From contig CAVZBZ010000013.1 of the NCBI GenBank assembly GCA_963773665.1, positions 186,001 to 250,000 on the forward strand: a stretch of DNA of 64,000 nt, read 5' to 3'. This DNA is from DATJLY01 sp963773665. GTDB taxonomy: Bacteria > Pseudomonadota > Alphaproteobacteria > ATCC43930 > CGMCC-115725. Within the stretch, counting starts at the first letter, position 1. Each line of letters starts with the position of its first letter. The notes beneath the pieces are model-generated. The model worked only from the letters and a program-made list of their open reading frames with translations. It was not told where the DNA came from and made no database searches. This document shows, piece after piece, positions 15,699 to 23,698 of this stretch. A program made the translations under genes and the position numbers.

Positions 15699-15755
15699 AT
15701 ATTTTCTCGTTCGCGAGTTTGAGAGAGAAGCGTGCGATCGCGCTGGGGACGGGCG

Positions 15756-16562
15756 ATGCCTGAACTGCCGGATGTCGAAACCTACAAGCGCTCGGCCGCC
15801 GATCCCAGCGCCGGGCGCACGGTGCGGCGCGTCGTGGTGAGCGATCGCGGCATCCTCGCGGGCGTGTCGCCGGAAACGCTGCGGCAGCGGCTCGAGGGCG
15901 CGCAGATCGGGCGGACGCGGCGGCACGGCAAGCATCTTTTGATCGAGGCGAAAGGGGCGGGCGCCCTTGCCATGCATTTCGGCACGAACGGCGCTCTTCA
16001 CCTCGTGCACGCGGACGAGGCCGATCCGCGCTTCACGCGCCTCCGCCTCGAATTCGCCGACGGCGACCGGCTCGACTACGTCAATCCGCGCCGCATCGGC
16101 AATGTGCAGCTGGCGACGAGCGCCGATGACTTCATCGCCAAGGCCGGGCTCGGCCCCGATGCGCTCGACCCCCGGTTCGGCCTTCGCGCCTTCGAGCAAC
16201 TCGTGCGCGGGACGAAACGCGACATCAAGACGCTCCTGATGGACCAGGAACTCGTCGCCGGGATCGGCAATCTCTATGCCGACGAGATCCTGTTCCAGGC
16301 GCGGATCCATCCTGCGACCCCCGCCGGCGCGCTCGACAAGGGCGCGATCCGGCGGCTGCTCGCGACCTTGAAGCGCGTGCTCAAGACGGCTTCCGATCGC
16401 GGGACCGGAGCCGAACACGGCGTGGAGCGGCTTCCCAAGACCTATCTGCTGCGCGAGCGCCATGCCGGCGGCCATTGCCCACGCTGCGGCGCGCCGCTTG
16501 CCACGCTGAGGATCGGCGGGCGCACGACCTACTGTTGTCCGCACTGTCAGCGAAAGATTTGA
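15756..16562 (+). CDS. Fpg/Nei family DNA glycosylase
   Basis: Base-excision repair enzyme of 268 residues. The start is set by the required N-terminal Pro-Glu (MPELPDVETYKR, ATG at 15756); upstream in-frame codons are not coding. The catalytic Pro2/Glu3 pair, a Lys in GRTRRHGKHLLIEAKG, the H2TH segment (LLMDQELVAGIGNLYADEILFQARIHP) and a C-terminal CPRCGAP..YCCPHCQR zinc finger are all present. The sequence is closer to the diverse Nei/Fpg2-like branch than to classical MutM, so substrate choice between oxidised purines and pyrimidines is open. Confidence 0.88.
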   Translation: MPELPDVETYKRSAADPSAGRTVRRVVVSDRGILAGVSPETLRQRLEGAQIGRTRRHGKHLLIEAKGAGALAMHFGTNGALHLVHADEADPRFTRLRLEFADGDRLDYVNPRRIGNVQLATSADDFIAKAGLGPDALDPRFGLRAFEQLVRGTKRDIKTLLMDQELVAGIGNLYADEILFQARIHPATPAGALDKGAIRRLLATLKRVLKTASDRGTGAEHGVERLPKTYLLRERHAGGHCPRCGAPLATLRIGGRTTYCCPHCQRKI

Positions 16563-16572
16563 GGCACATCAA
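16559..16572 (+). promoter_or_regulatory. FNR/FixK-like box before the CBS gene
   Basis: TTGAG-GCAC-ATCAA overlaps the glycosylase stop codon and shares both half-sites with the box at 15680. A -10-like CATAAT lies at 16607-16612, which puts the box centre near -54 of a start around 16620. That fits activation of the CBS-domain gene downstream. Confidence 0.55.
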
Positions 16573-16631
16573 GGCGCGGGGACCCGTCCTTCGCCGAGAC
16601 TCCCCGCATAATCCAGATGCGGAGCCGAGCC

Positions 16632-17048
16632 ATGCGGCAGATGTCCGAAATCGTCAGGAACCAGAATCCGGTGGTCCTGCGGCCCCATGCGACGGTCAAG
16701 GAGGCCGCGCAACGCATGCGCGAGCGGCGCGTCGGCGCGGTGCTGGTGACGGATGCCGAGCAGCGCCTTCTCGGCATCTTCACCGGGCGCGACGCGGTCT
16801 GGCGCGTGCTCGCCGAAGGGAAGGACCCGGCCGAGACCAAACTCGCCGACGTGATGACGCCAAATCCGCACACGCTGCCGCCCGGCAGAAGCGCCATCGA
16901 GGCGCTGCGCGCGATGCAGGACGGCGGCTACCGACACCTGCCGGTCGTCAACGGCGACAAGGTGGTCGGCGTCGTCTCCAAGGGCGATTTCCGCGGCGCC
17001 GAGCAGGACCGGCTCGACGAGGAAACCGGCATCTGGGAGCGGATATAA
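16632..17048 (+). CDS. CBS-domain pair protein
   Basis: About 138 residues made almost wholly of two CBS domains (MSEIVRNQNPVVLRPHATVKEAAQRM...GIFTGRDAVWRVL, then LADVMTPNPHTLPPGRSAIEALRAMQDGGYRHLPVVNGDKVVGVVSKGDF). Such pairs bind adenine nucleotides such as AMP, ATP or SAM and report energy state. No effector domain is attached. The ATG at 16632 has GGAG 8 bp upstream; 16617 and 16641 are alternatives. The adjacent FNR-like box suggests induction at low oxygen. Confidence 0.85.
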   Translation: MRQMSEIVRNQNPVVLRPHATVKEAAQRMRERRVGAVLVTDAEQRLLGIFTGRDAVWRVLAEGKDPAETKLADVMTPNPHTLPPGRSAIEALRAMQDGGYRHLPVVNGDKVVGVVSKGDFRGAEQDRLDEETGIWERI

Positions 17049-17154
17049 AGATAGGCGGACGGCCCGTCCCAGCGCTCGAATTGTGCTGGCGCGCCGCCAC
17101 GATTATTGGCTAGAACGTGCCCATACCTCGCCATTTTGGGCATAGATCCTCCTC

Positions 17155-18066
17155 ATGAGTTCACCTTCACGGCATGCCCACCTCGATTGGCTCGAGGCCG
17201 AGGGCATTTTCATCATTCGCGAGGTGGCCGCCCAGTTCCGCAACCCGGTCATGCTCTATTCGATCGGCAAGGACTCCTCCGTCCTGCTGCATCTTGCGAT
17301 GAAGGCGTTTCGCCCGGCGCGGCTGCCGTTCCCGGTCCTCCATATCGATACGACCTGGAAATTCCGCGAGATGATCGAATTTCGCGACCGCATGGCGCGC
17401 GAACTGGGCTTCGAATTGCGCGTCCACACCAATGACGAGGGGCTGAAGCAGGGCATAACCCCGTTCACCCATGGCTCGGCCGCCTACACGGACATCATGA
17501 AGACGGCCGCATTGCGACAGGCGCTCGACGCCGGCGGCTACGATGCCGCCTTGGGCGGCGCGCGCCGCGACGAGGAGAAGAGCCGCGCCAAGGAGCGCGT
17601 CTTTTCGGTGCGCAGCGCCCAGCACCGCTGGGACCCGAAGAACCAGCGGCCGGAACTGTGGAACATCTATAACGGCCGCGTCGCCAAGGGCGAAAGCGTA
17701 CGCGTCTTCCCGCTCTCGAACTGGACCGAGCTCGACGTCTGGGAATATGTCGAGCGCGAGCGCATCCCGGTCGTGCCGCTCTATTTCGCCAAGGAGCGCC
17801 CGGTCGTCGAACGCGACGGCACGCTCATCATGGTCGATGACGAGCGCATGACGCTCGTGCCTGGCGAGCGGGCCGAGCCGCGCTGGGTGCGCTTCCGCAC
17901 GCTCGGCTGCTATCCCTTGACGGGCGCCATCCCGTCGCGTGCCGAAACCCTTGCCGCCATCCTTGACGAGATGCGCAGCGCCACCACGTCCGAGCGCCAG
18001 GGCCGCGTCATCGATCACGACCAGGCGGGCTCGATGGAATTGAAGAAGCAGGAAGGATATTTCTGA
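17155..18066 (+). CDS. cysD: Sulfate adenylyltransferase subunit 2 (CysD/NodP)
   Basis: PP-loop ATP pyrophosphatase of 303 residues; SIGKDSSVLLHLAMKAF is the nucleotide loop. Other family segments include HIDTTWKFREMIEFRD, GGARRDEEKSRAKER, FPLSNWTELDVWEYV and the C-terminal RQGRVIDHD and KKQEGYF. With CysN it forms adenylyl sulfate from sulfate and ATP. The TGA stop shares a base with the cysNC ATG. Without cysH or cysI nearby, the pair may serve sulfation rather than, or as well as, cysteine synthesis. Confidence 0.96.
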   Translation: MSSPSRHAHLDWLEAEGIFIIREVAAQFRNPVMLYSIGKDSSVLLHLAMKAFRPARLPFPVLHIDTTWKFREMIEFRDRMARELGFELRVHTNDEGLKQGITPFTHGSAAYTDIMKTAALRQALDAGGYDAALGGARRDEEKSRAKERVFSVRSAQHRWDPKNQRPELWNIYNGRVAKGESVRVFPLSNWTELDVWEYVERERIPVVPLYFAKERPVVERDGTLIMVDDERMTLVPGERAEPRWVRFRTLGCYPLTGAIPSRAETLAAILDEMRSATTSERQGRVIDHDQAGSMELKKQEGYF

Positions 18067-19922
18067 TGGAAGGCGCGGAAAAAAGCCTTCTGCGCTTCAT
18101 CACCTGCGGCAGCGTCGATGACGGCAAGAGCACGCTCATCGGCCGCCTGCTCTACAATTCGCGCCTCATCTACGACGACCAGCTCGCGGCGCTCGAACGC
18201 GACAGCAAGAAACACGGCACGACCGGCGACAAGCTCGATCTCGCCCTCCTTGTCGACGGGCTCCAGGCCGAGCGCGAACAGGCGATCACCATCGACGTCG
18301 CCTATCGCTTCTTCGCGACCGCGCGGCGCAAGTTCATCGTCGCCGACACGCCCGGCCACGTGCAGTACACGCGCAACATGGCGACCGGCGCCTCGACTGC
18401 CTCGCTCGCCGTGCTGCTGGTTGATGCGCGCAAGGGAATTCTGACGCAAACGCGGCGTCATGCCGCCATCGTCGCTCTGCTCGGCATCCGCTCGTTCGTG
18501 CTCGCGGTCAACAAGATGGATCTGGCGGACTACGACCGCGGCCGGTTCGCGGAGATCGCCGAGACGTTTCGCGCCTTCGCCGAACGCCTTGGCGTCGGCC
18601 ATATCACCGCAATCCCGCTTTCCGCGCTCCGCGGCGACAACGTCGCGAAGAAGAGCGCCGTGATGCCCTGGTACGACGGGCCCGCGCTCCTGCCGTTTCT
18701 CGAGGATGTGGAGGTTGAGACCGATCCCCCCGGCGGCGGGTTCCGCATGCCGGTGCAGTGGGTCAACCGCGCCAATCCCGATTTCCGCGGCTATGCCGGC
18801 ATGATCGCGCGCGGCAGCGTGCGGCCGGACGATCCGGTCGTGGTCGAGCCCGCCGGCCGCGCAAGCCGGATCGGGCGCATCGTGTTCGACGGCGCCGATC
18901 GCGCGGATGCTGCGGCCGGCGAAGCCGTGACCCTGACGCTTGCCGACGAGATCGACGTAAGCCGCGGCGACGTGCTGTGCGCGCCGCAGGATCGGCCTTC
19001 CGTCACCGATCAGGTCGCCGCCAACGTGATCTGGATGCATGACGAGCCGTTGCTGCCCGGCCGGCCCTATCTGATGCGTGCCGGCACTGCCCAGGCCGTG
19101 GCCCAGGTCACCGAGCTCAAGCACAAGATCAACGTCAATTCGCTCGAGCATCAGGCGGCCAAAACCCTCGCGCTCAACGAAATCGGATTATGCAATTTGA
19201 GCTTCGACCGGCCGCTCGCGTTCGATCCCTACAAATCGTGCCGCGAATGCGGCAGCTTCATCCTGATTGACCGGCTCACCAATCTGACGGTCGGCGCCGG
19301 CATGGTGGAGTTCTCGCTGCGCCGTGCCTCCAACATCGTGTGGCAGCCGCTCAGTATCGACAAGCGCCGGCGCAGCGAGATCAAGGGCCAGAAACCCTGT
19401 ATCCTGTGGTTCACCGGCCTTTCCGGCGCCGGCAAATCGACGGTCGCCAATCTGCTCGAGAAACGCCTCGTCGCCGCGGGACGCCACACTTACATGCTCG
19501 ACGGCGACAACGTGCGGCACGGCCTCAACAAGGATCTCGGATTCACCAACGCCGACCGGGTCGAGAACATCCGCCGGGTTGCCGAGGCCGCGAAGCTCAT
19601 GGTCGATGCCGGCCTCATCGTGCTCGTCTCGTTCATCTCGCCCTTCCGCAGCGAGCGCCGCATGGCACGCGAGCTGATGGAGCCCGGCGAATTCCTCGAA
19701 ATCTACGTCAGCACCTCGCTCGAAGTGTGCGAGGAGCGCGATCCGAAGGGGCTTTATCGCAAGGCGCGGCGCGGCGAGATCGCGAATTTCACCGGCATCG
19801 ACAGCCCTTACGAGCCGCCGGAGGCGCCCGATCTCGTGATCGACGGCGGCGGCGTTGACCCCGAAGCCGCGGTCGAGACATTGGTTCGCGAACTGCGGGC
19901 GCGCAGCCTGATCGTGTGGTAG
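18066..19922 (+). CDS. cysNC: Bifunctional sulfate adenylyltransferase subunit 1 / adenylylsulfate kinase (CysN/CysC, NodQ type)
   Basis: The 618-residue fusion has an N-terminal EF-Tu-like GTPase (GSVDDGKSTLIG at 17-28, DTPGHVQYTRNM, NKMDL) that drives the CysD reaction. It continues through beta-barrel domains into an APS kinase from about residue 440, with P-loop GLSGAGKST near 451, DGDNVRHGLNKDLGF and FISPFRSERRMAR. The product is PAPS, the sulfate donor for sulfotransferases. This fused form is known in rhizobia, where NodPQ supply sulfation of signals and LPS. A TPR-sulfotransferase lies at 42-44 kb. Confidence 0.96.
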   Translation: MEGAEKSLLRFITCGSVDDGKSTLIGRLLYNSRLIYDDQLAALERDSKKHGTTGDKLDLALLVDGLQAEREQAITIDVAYRFFATARRKFIVADTPGHVQYTRNMATGASTASLAVLLVDARKGILTQTRRHAAIVALLGIRSFVLAVNKMDLADYDRGRFAEIAETFRAFAERLGVGHITAIPLSALRGDNVAKKSAVMPWYDGPALLPFLEDVEVETDPPGGGFRMPVQWVNRANPDFRGYAGMIARGSVRPDDPVVVEPAGRASRIGRIVFDGADRADAAAGEAVTLTLADEIDVSRGDVLCAPQDRPSVTDQVAANVIWMHDEPLLPGRPYLMRAGTAQAVAQVTELKHKINVNSLEHQAAKTLALNEIGLCNLSFDRPLAFDPYKSCRECGSFILIDRLTNLTVGAGMVEFSLRRASNIVWQPLSIDKRRRSEIKGQKPCILWFTGLSGAGKSTVANLLEKRLVAAGRHTYMLDGDNVRHGLNKDLGFTNADRVENIRRVAEAAKLMVDAGLIVLVSFISPFRSERRMARELMEPGEFLEIYVSTSLEVCEERDPKGLYRKARRGEIANFTGIDSPYEPPEAPDLVIDGGGVDPEAAVETLVRELRARSLIVW

Positions 19923-19993
19923 GCTCCAGAGCGTAGATCGCTGGGCGCGGCTGAACCCGCCCGCTCGCCGCGATGTACGCCAAGCGGGGCCAC

Positions 19994-20797
19994 ATGTATC
20001 CGATCGATCCTCTCTACGTCGCCTCCGGCCTGGTCGTCGGAACGCTCGTCGGCATGACGGGCGTCGGCGGCGGATCGTTGATGACGCCGATTCTCATCCT
20101 GCTGTTCGGCATCCATCCCGCCACGGCGGTCGGCACCGATCTTCTCTACGCGGCCACGACGAAAAGCGTCGGCACGCTCGTCCACGGCTGGAACCGCACG
20201 ATCGAATGGCGCATCGTCGGCTTGCTCGGCGTCGGCAGCGTGCCGTTGACGATCGTAACGATCTCGATCCTGTCGCTTCTGAAGCTCGACCAGAGCGCGG
20301 TCAGCGGCGCCATCACCTCGGTGCTGGCGGTCGCTCTGCTCCTGACCGCGATCGCGCTGATCTTCCGCGGCTGGCTGATCCGGCGCTTCGGCGCCTCGCT
20401 GCGCCGGCTGTCGCCGAGGAGCCGCACGGTGCTGACCGTCCTCATGGGCGCCGTGCTCGGCGTGCTGGTCTCGCTGTCCTCGGTCGGCGCCGGCGCCATC
20501 GGCGTGACGGCGCTGATCCTGCTCTACCCGGATATGCCGTCCTCGCGCATCGTCGGCTCGGATATCGCGCATGCCGTGCCCCTGACGCTCGTCGCCGGGC
20601 TCGGCCATTGGATCCTCGGCTCGATCGACTGGCTGCTCCTGGGCTCGCTCCTCATCGGTTCGGTGCCGGGCATCGTCCTCGGCAGCCAAGCCTCGGTGCG
20701 GGTCTCGGACTCGCTGCTGCGTCCCATCCTCGCGGTCACACTGCTTGTCGTCGCCGTGCGCCTCCTCTTCCCGATCGTCCACAAAACCCTCGGGTAG
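19994..20797 (+). CDS. TauE/SafE family membrane permease
   Basis: A protein of 267 residues with about eight hydrophobic helices and the family hallmark GMTGVGGGSLMTPILILLFGIHPATAVGTDLLYAATTKSVG near the N-terminus. The second half has a related SLSSVGAGAIGVTALILLYP, showing the usual internal duplication. Members export or import sulfite, sulfoacetate or other sulfur anions. Its place 70 bp after cysNC supports a sulfur-anion role, possibly sulfate or sulfite balance. The ATG at 19994 has GGGG upstream; 19973 is an alternative. Confidence 0.85.
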   Translation: MYPIDPLYVASGLVVGTLVGMTGVGGGSLMTPILILLFGIHPATAVGTDLLYAATTKSVGTLVHGWNRTIEWRIVGLLGVGSVPLTIVTISILSLLKLDQSAVSGAITSVLAVALLLTAIALIFRGWLIRRFGASLRRLSPRSRTVLTVLMGAVLGVLVSLSSVGAGAIGVTALILLYPDMPSSRIVGSDIAHAVPLTLVAGLGHWILGSIDWLLLGSLLIGSVPGIVLGSQASVRVSDSLLRPILAVTLLVVAVRLLFPIVHKTLG

Positions 20798-20828
20798 CGC
20801 TGAACGATCATTCCGGCCAAGCGTTATT

Positions 20829-20853
20829 GCCGATTTGAATAGGACAAATCGGC
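20829..20853. repeat. 9-bp inverted repeat between permease and CapK-like gene
   Basis: GCCGATTTG and CAAATCGGC flank a 7-bp centre (AATAGGA). It stands 32 bp downstream of the permease stop and 18 bp upstream of the next start. There is no T-run after it, so an operator or mRNA leader hairpin is more likely than a factor-independent terminator. Confidence 0.5.
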
Positions 20854-20870
20854 GGGAGCGGAGCCGGACA

Positions 20871-22214
20871 ATGACAGGAATTGCGGCTGCCACGCAGCGA
20901 TGGGCGGCAGCGCAGGTTGTAAGCCGCGGCCTGCGCGAGCGTCAGGATCTTCTGGCCGAGCGCCAGGCGCTGCACGCGCGGGTGACGGACCCGGCGCTCA
21001 TTGCGCGCCGTCAGCTCGATGCCTTCAACGGGGTCTGGGCCGCGGCGCGGCGGCGCTACCGCTTCTATGCCGAATGGCAGCGCCGCCACCGCCTGCCCGA
21101 GCGGCTCGGCGATCTCGCCGAGCTTGGCTCGTTCCCGCTGCTGCGCAACGTCGATCTCGAGGAGAATTTTTCCTCGATCGCGGCCGACGCCCAGCCGTGC
21201 AAGCTTGTCCGTACCGGCGGCACTACCGGCCGGCCGCGCCGCTTCCCGCGCGGCAGCGAGGACGATCTGCTGCATCATTCGAGCATGTATCTCGGCCGCA
21301 GCTGGGCCGGCATCCGCGCCGGCGATCCGATCGCGCTCATCTGGAGCCACACCCATCTCTTCGGCAACGGATTGAAGGGCCGCATCAACGTCGCGCGCCG
21401 GCACGTGAAGGATTGGCTCATCGGCACGCGGCGATTGAGCGCCTATGCGCTCGACGACGGCTCGATCGCCCGCTACCTCGCCTTCATGCGCGCGCGTCCG
21501 GGCATGACCGTGGTCGGCTACGCATCCTGCATCCGCAGGCTCTTGGATTATGTCGAGCGGACCGGCTACGACGGCCGCTCGGCGCACATCCGCGCCGCCA
21601 TCTTCTGCTCCGAGACCGTGTATCCGCGCGATTTGGAGCGCGTGCAGCGGCTCCTCGGCGCCGATGCGCTCGTCGAGTACGGCATGCAGGAAACCGGCGT
21701 CATGGCCTATTCGCGGCCGGGCACGGGCGAGCTCACGTTTTTCTGGGACGCCTTCCACTGCCGCGTCGAAGCCGATCAGGAACTCGCCATCACGACGCTC
21801 CTGCCCGTGCGCTTCCCGCTCGTCAACTACGCGACCGGCGACCGGGTCGAGCCTTTGCCCGGCGGCGAAGGCCCGCCCTTCCGCTGCGCCCGCATTCTGG
21901 GACGCGCACGCGACGTGCTGACCTTGCCGATGCGCGACGGCACGTCGATCGACACGCACAGCGACTTCTTCTTCGATATCCTGCAGATCGACGAGGCGGT
22001 GAGCTCGTTCTTCGTGCACCAGAAAGGCCGCGCCATCGATATCGGCATCGCCACGCCGTCGGCCGCGGATCTGAGCCGGATCGAGCGCCGCTTCCTGCAC
22101 GAGATCGCGCGCGAGTTCCCGGCCATCGACCGCGCGCAGTTCACTTTTTCGGCGCTTGAGGAAGAGCCGCACACGATCGCCGGCAAGCGCCGCTATTTCC
22201 TGCGCGAGCCGTAA
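20871..22214 (+). CDS. CapK/PaaK-like adenylate-forming enzyme
   Basis: The 447-residue protein from the ATG at 20871 has the AMP-binding loop LVRTGGTTGRPRRFPRG and later motifs VEYGMQETGVMAYS, NYATGDRVEPL and RARDVLTLPMRDG. It belongs to the phenylacetate-CoA ligase/CapK branch found in polysaccharide loci, where members activate acids for attachment to a carrier or sugar. GGGAGCGGAG lies upstream. Its neighbours, two flavin oxidoreductases and a glycosyltransferase, suggest a role in decorating a surface glycan or lipid. The substrate is unknown. Confidence 0.8.
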   Translation: MTGIAAATQRWAAAQVVSRGLRERQDLLAERQALHARVTDPALIARRQLDAFNGVWAAARRRYRFYAEWQRRHRLPERLGDLAELGSFPLLRNVDLEENFSSIAADAQPCKLVRTGGTTGRPRRFPRGSEDDLLHHSSMYLGRSWAGIRAGDPIALIWSHTHLFGNGLKGRINVARRHVKDWLIGTRRLSAYALDDGSIARYLAFMRARPGMTVVGYASCIRRLLDYVERTGYDGRSAHIRAAIFCSETVYPRDLERVQRLLGADALVEYGMQETGVMAYSRPGTGELTFFWDAFHCRVEADQELAITTLLPVRFPLVNYATGDRVEPLPGGEGPPFRCARILGRARDVLTLPMRDGTSIDTHSDFFFDILQIDEAVSSFFVHQKGRAIDIGIATPSAADLSRIERRFLHEIAREFPAIDRAQFTFSALEEEPHTIAGKRRYFLREP

Positions 22215-22227
22215 CCCCGACGGCGCC

Positions 22228-22247
22228 GTCCCCGCGAAAGCGGGGAC
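22228..22247. terminator. GC hairpin between convergent genes (REP-like element)
   Basis: GTCCCCGC-GAAA-GCGGGGAC forms a perfect 8-bp stem with a GAAA loop, placed between the convergent ends at 22214 and 22265. No T-run follows on either strand. Palindromes of this type are dispersed in many alphaproteobacterial genomes, so this may be a repeat-family copy that also protects both transcript ends. Confidence 0.55.
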
Positions 22248-22264
22248 CCAGGGCCGGTGGATCG

Positions 22265-23512
22265 CTAAGCGGGGCGGACGCGGGTTGGCTCGCCGGGGTA
22301 GGGGGCGGCGTGGTCCTTGAAGGCGGCTCTCGTCACGTGCGCCGAGACGCGGCGCGCGGCGAAGCCCGCTCCCAGCATGAAGCGCATCAGCGGCCCAAAC
22401 GTCGGCGCCGACGCGAGCCCCACGAAATAAAGCCCGCGCACGTTCGATTCGAAATGCGCCGACAGCACCGGCATCCCCTCGACTGTGCTCAGCCTCTTGC
22501 GCAGATTATCGCCGAGAAAGGAGAGCTGGCGCACGTCGATCTTGAATCCGGTCGCGGCGATCACGTGATCGGTCACGATCTCGCGCGTGCCGTCTGTGCC
22601 GTCGAGCACCAGGCGGAGCCGCCCGCCCGCGGGCTCGGCAGAGCGCAAGCTGCGGCCCAACAGCAGCGGCACCTCGCGCTCGACCCGATCCTTCATCCAC
22701 CACGGGCCTGCCGGCCCCAGGAACGTGCGGAAGATCTTGAGCCGCGTCTCGCGCGGCAGGAGCCGCACCAGCATCGGCGCGTCCTCGTAGAACCGGCTGC
22801 GCAGGCCCGGCGCCATGCCGGACATCGGGTATCTGAGCCGCTGATAGAGCGAGCGATGCTCGGAGAGCGGCTCGCCCGCCCATTGCAGCTTCGGCCGGCG
22901 CGCGACGAGGCGGACCGACATGTTCTCCTCGTGCATGATGCCGGCGAGGTCGAGCGCCGACGATCCGGCGCCCAGAATCGTCACGTCGCGTCCCTTGAAC
23001 GGCGCGAGGTCGTGGTGGCCGAAACTGTGCGTGACCAGCTCGCGCGGCAGATGGCGCAGCGCTTCCGGCAGATGGCAATAGGCGCCGATCCCGGTCGCGA
23101 CGACGACCCGGCGCGCAAAGCAGCCGCCGCCATCCTCGAGCTTGAGGAAGAATCCCTCGCGCGTCTCGCGGACCGCCGTCACGACCCGCTCCTCGAGCTC
23201 CGGCACGAAGCGGCGCTGGAAGGCGGTGCCATAGGCGGTCATGGTCGCAAGCGGCACGGGCACGCCCCAGTCGCGATAGGGGAGATCGTTCCCGGCGCAG
23301 AAACTCTTCAACGTGAAAAGCCCTTCGGGTTCGTAGAGGTTGGAGGCGAAGCCCTCGGACTTGAGATGCATGCCGGCCGGCATCTCCATCCGCCAGCTCC
23401 ACATCGGGCGGCCGAAGACGCGCAGCGCCACGCCGCGCGCACGAAGATGGGCGGCGATCGAAAGACCATAGGGGCCGGCGCCGATGACGGCGACTTCGCA
23501 CACAACGGACAT
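22265..23512 (-). CDS. FAD/NAD(P)-binding oxidoreductase, flavin-monooxygenase-like
   Basis: A 415-residue flavoprotein. The FAD site is VAVIGAGPYGLSIAAHLRARG at the N-terminus, and a second nucleotide site is DVTILGAGSSALDLAGIMHEE near the middle. An ATGF signature, VIAATGFKIDVRQLSFL, stands near the C-terminus. This plan fits class B monooxygenases and ornithine/lysine hydroxylase relatives, which oxygenate small or side-chain amines and ketones. It is transcribed towards the CapK-like gene, diverging from the GMC gene. The substrate cannot be read from sequence. Confidence 0.82.
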   Translation of the reverse strand: MSVVCEVAVIGAGPYGLSIAAHLRARGVALRVFGRPMWSWRMEMPAGMHLKSEGFASNLYEPEGLFTLKSFCAGNDLPYRDWGVPVPLATMTAYGTAFQRRFVPELEERVVTAVRETREGFFLKLEDGGGCFARRVVVATGIGAYCHLPEALRHLPRELVTHSFGHHDLAPFKGRDVTILGAGSSALDLAGIMHEENMSVRLVARRPKLQWAGEPLSEHRSLYQRLRYPMSGMAPGLRSRFYEDAPMLVRLLPRETRLKIFRTFLGPAGPWWMKDRVEREVPLLLGRSLRSAEPAGGRLRLVLDGTDGTREIVTDHVIAATGFKIDVRQLSFLGDNLRKRLSTVEGMPVLSAHFESNVRGLYFVGLASAPTFGPLMRFMLGAGFAARRVSAHVTRAAFKDHAAPYPGEPTRVRPA

Positions 23513-23698
23513 GGACTCTCCCAGAAAATTCGCCGCCCCAGGAGGCGCTCAGGGGCGCCGCGAGAACGCGAAAACGGGCCGATCGTTCCGCGCCTTGCGC
23601 GCGCGCTCCGCGCCGGAACGAATGGCCGAAGCATGGCGTTATCGGGGGTCCGGCCTTGCCGCGAACGGCAAAGGCGGTCAGTGGGCGGATCCCAATTC

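Noticed and set aside
22310..23698. Upstream extension of the GMC frame to 22310
   Set aside because: The sequence there is antisense to the flavin-monooxygenase-like gene. The FAD-binding loop expected at the N-terminus begins just after 23699.
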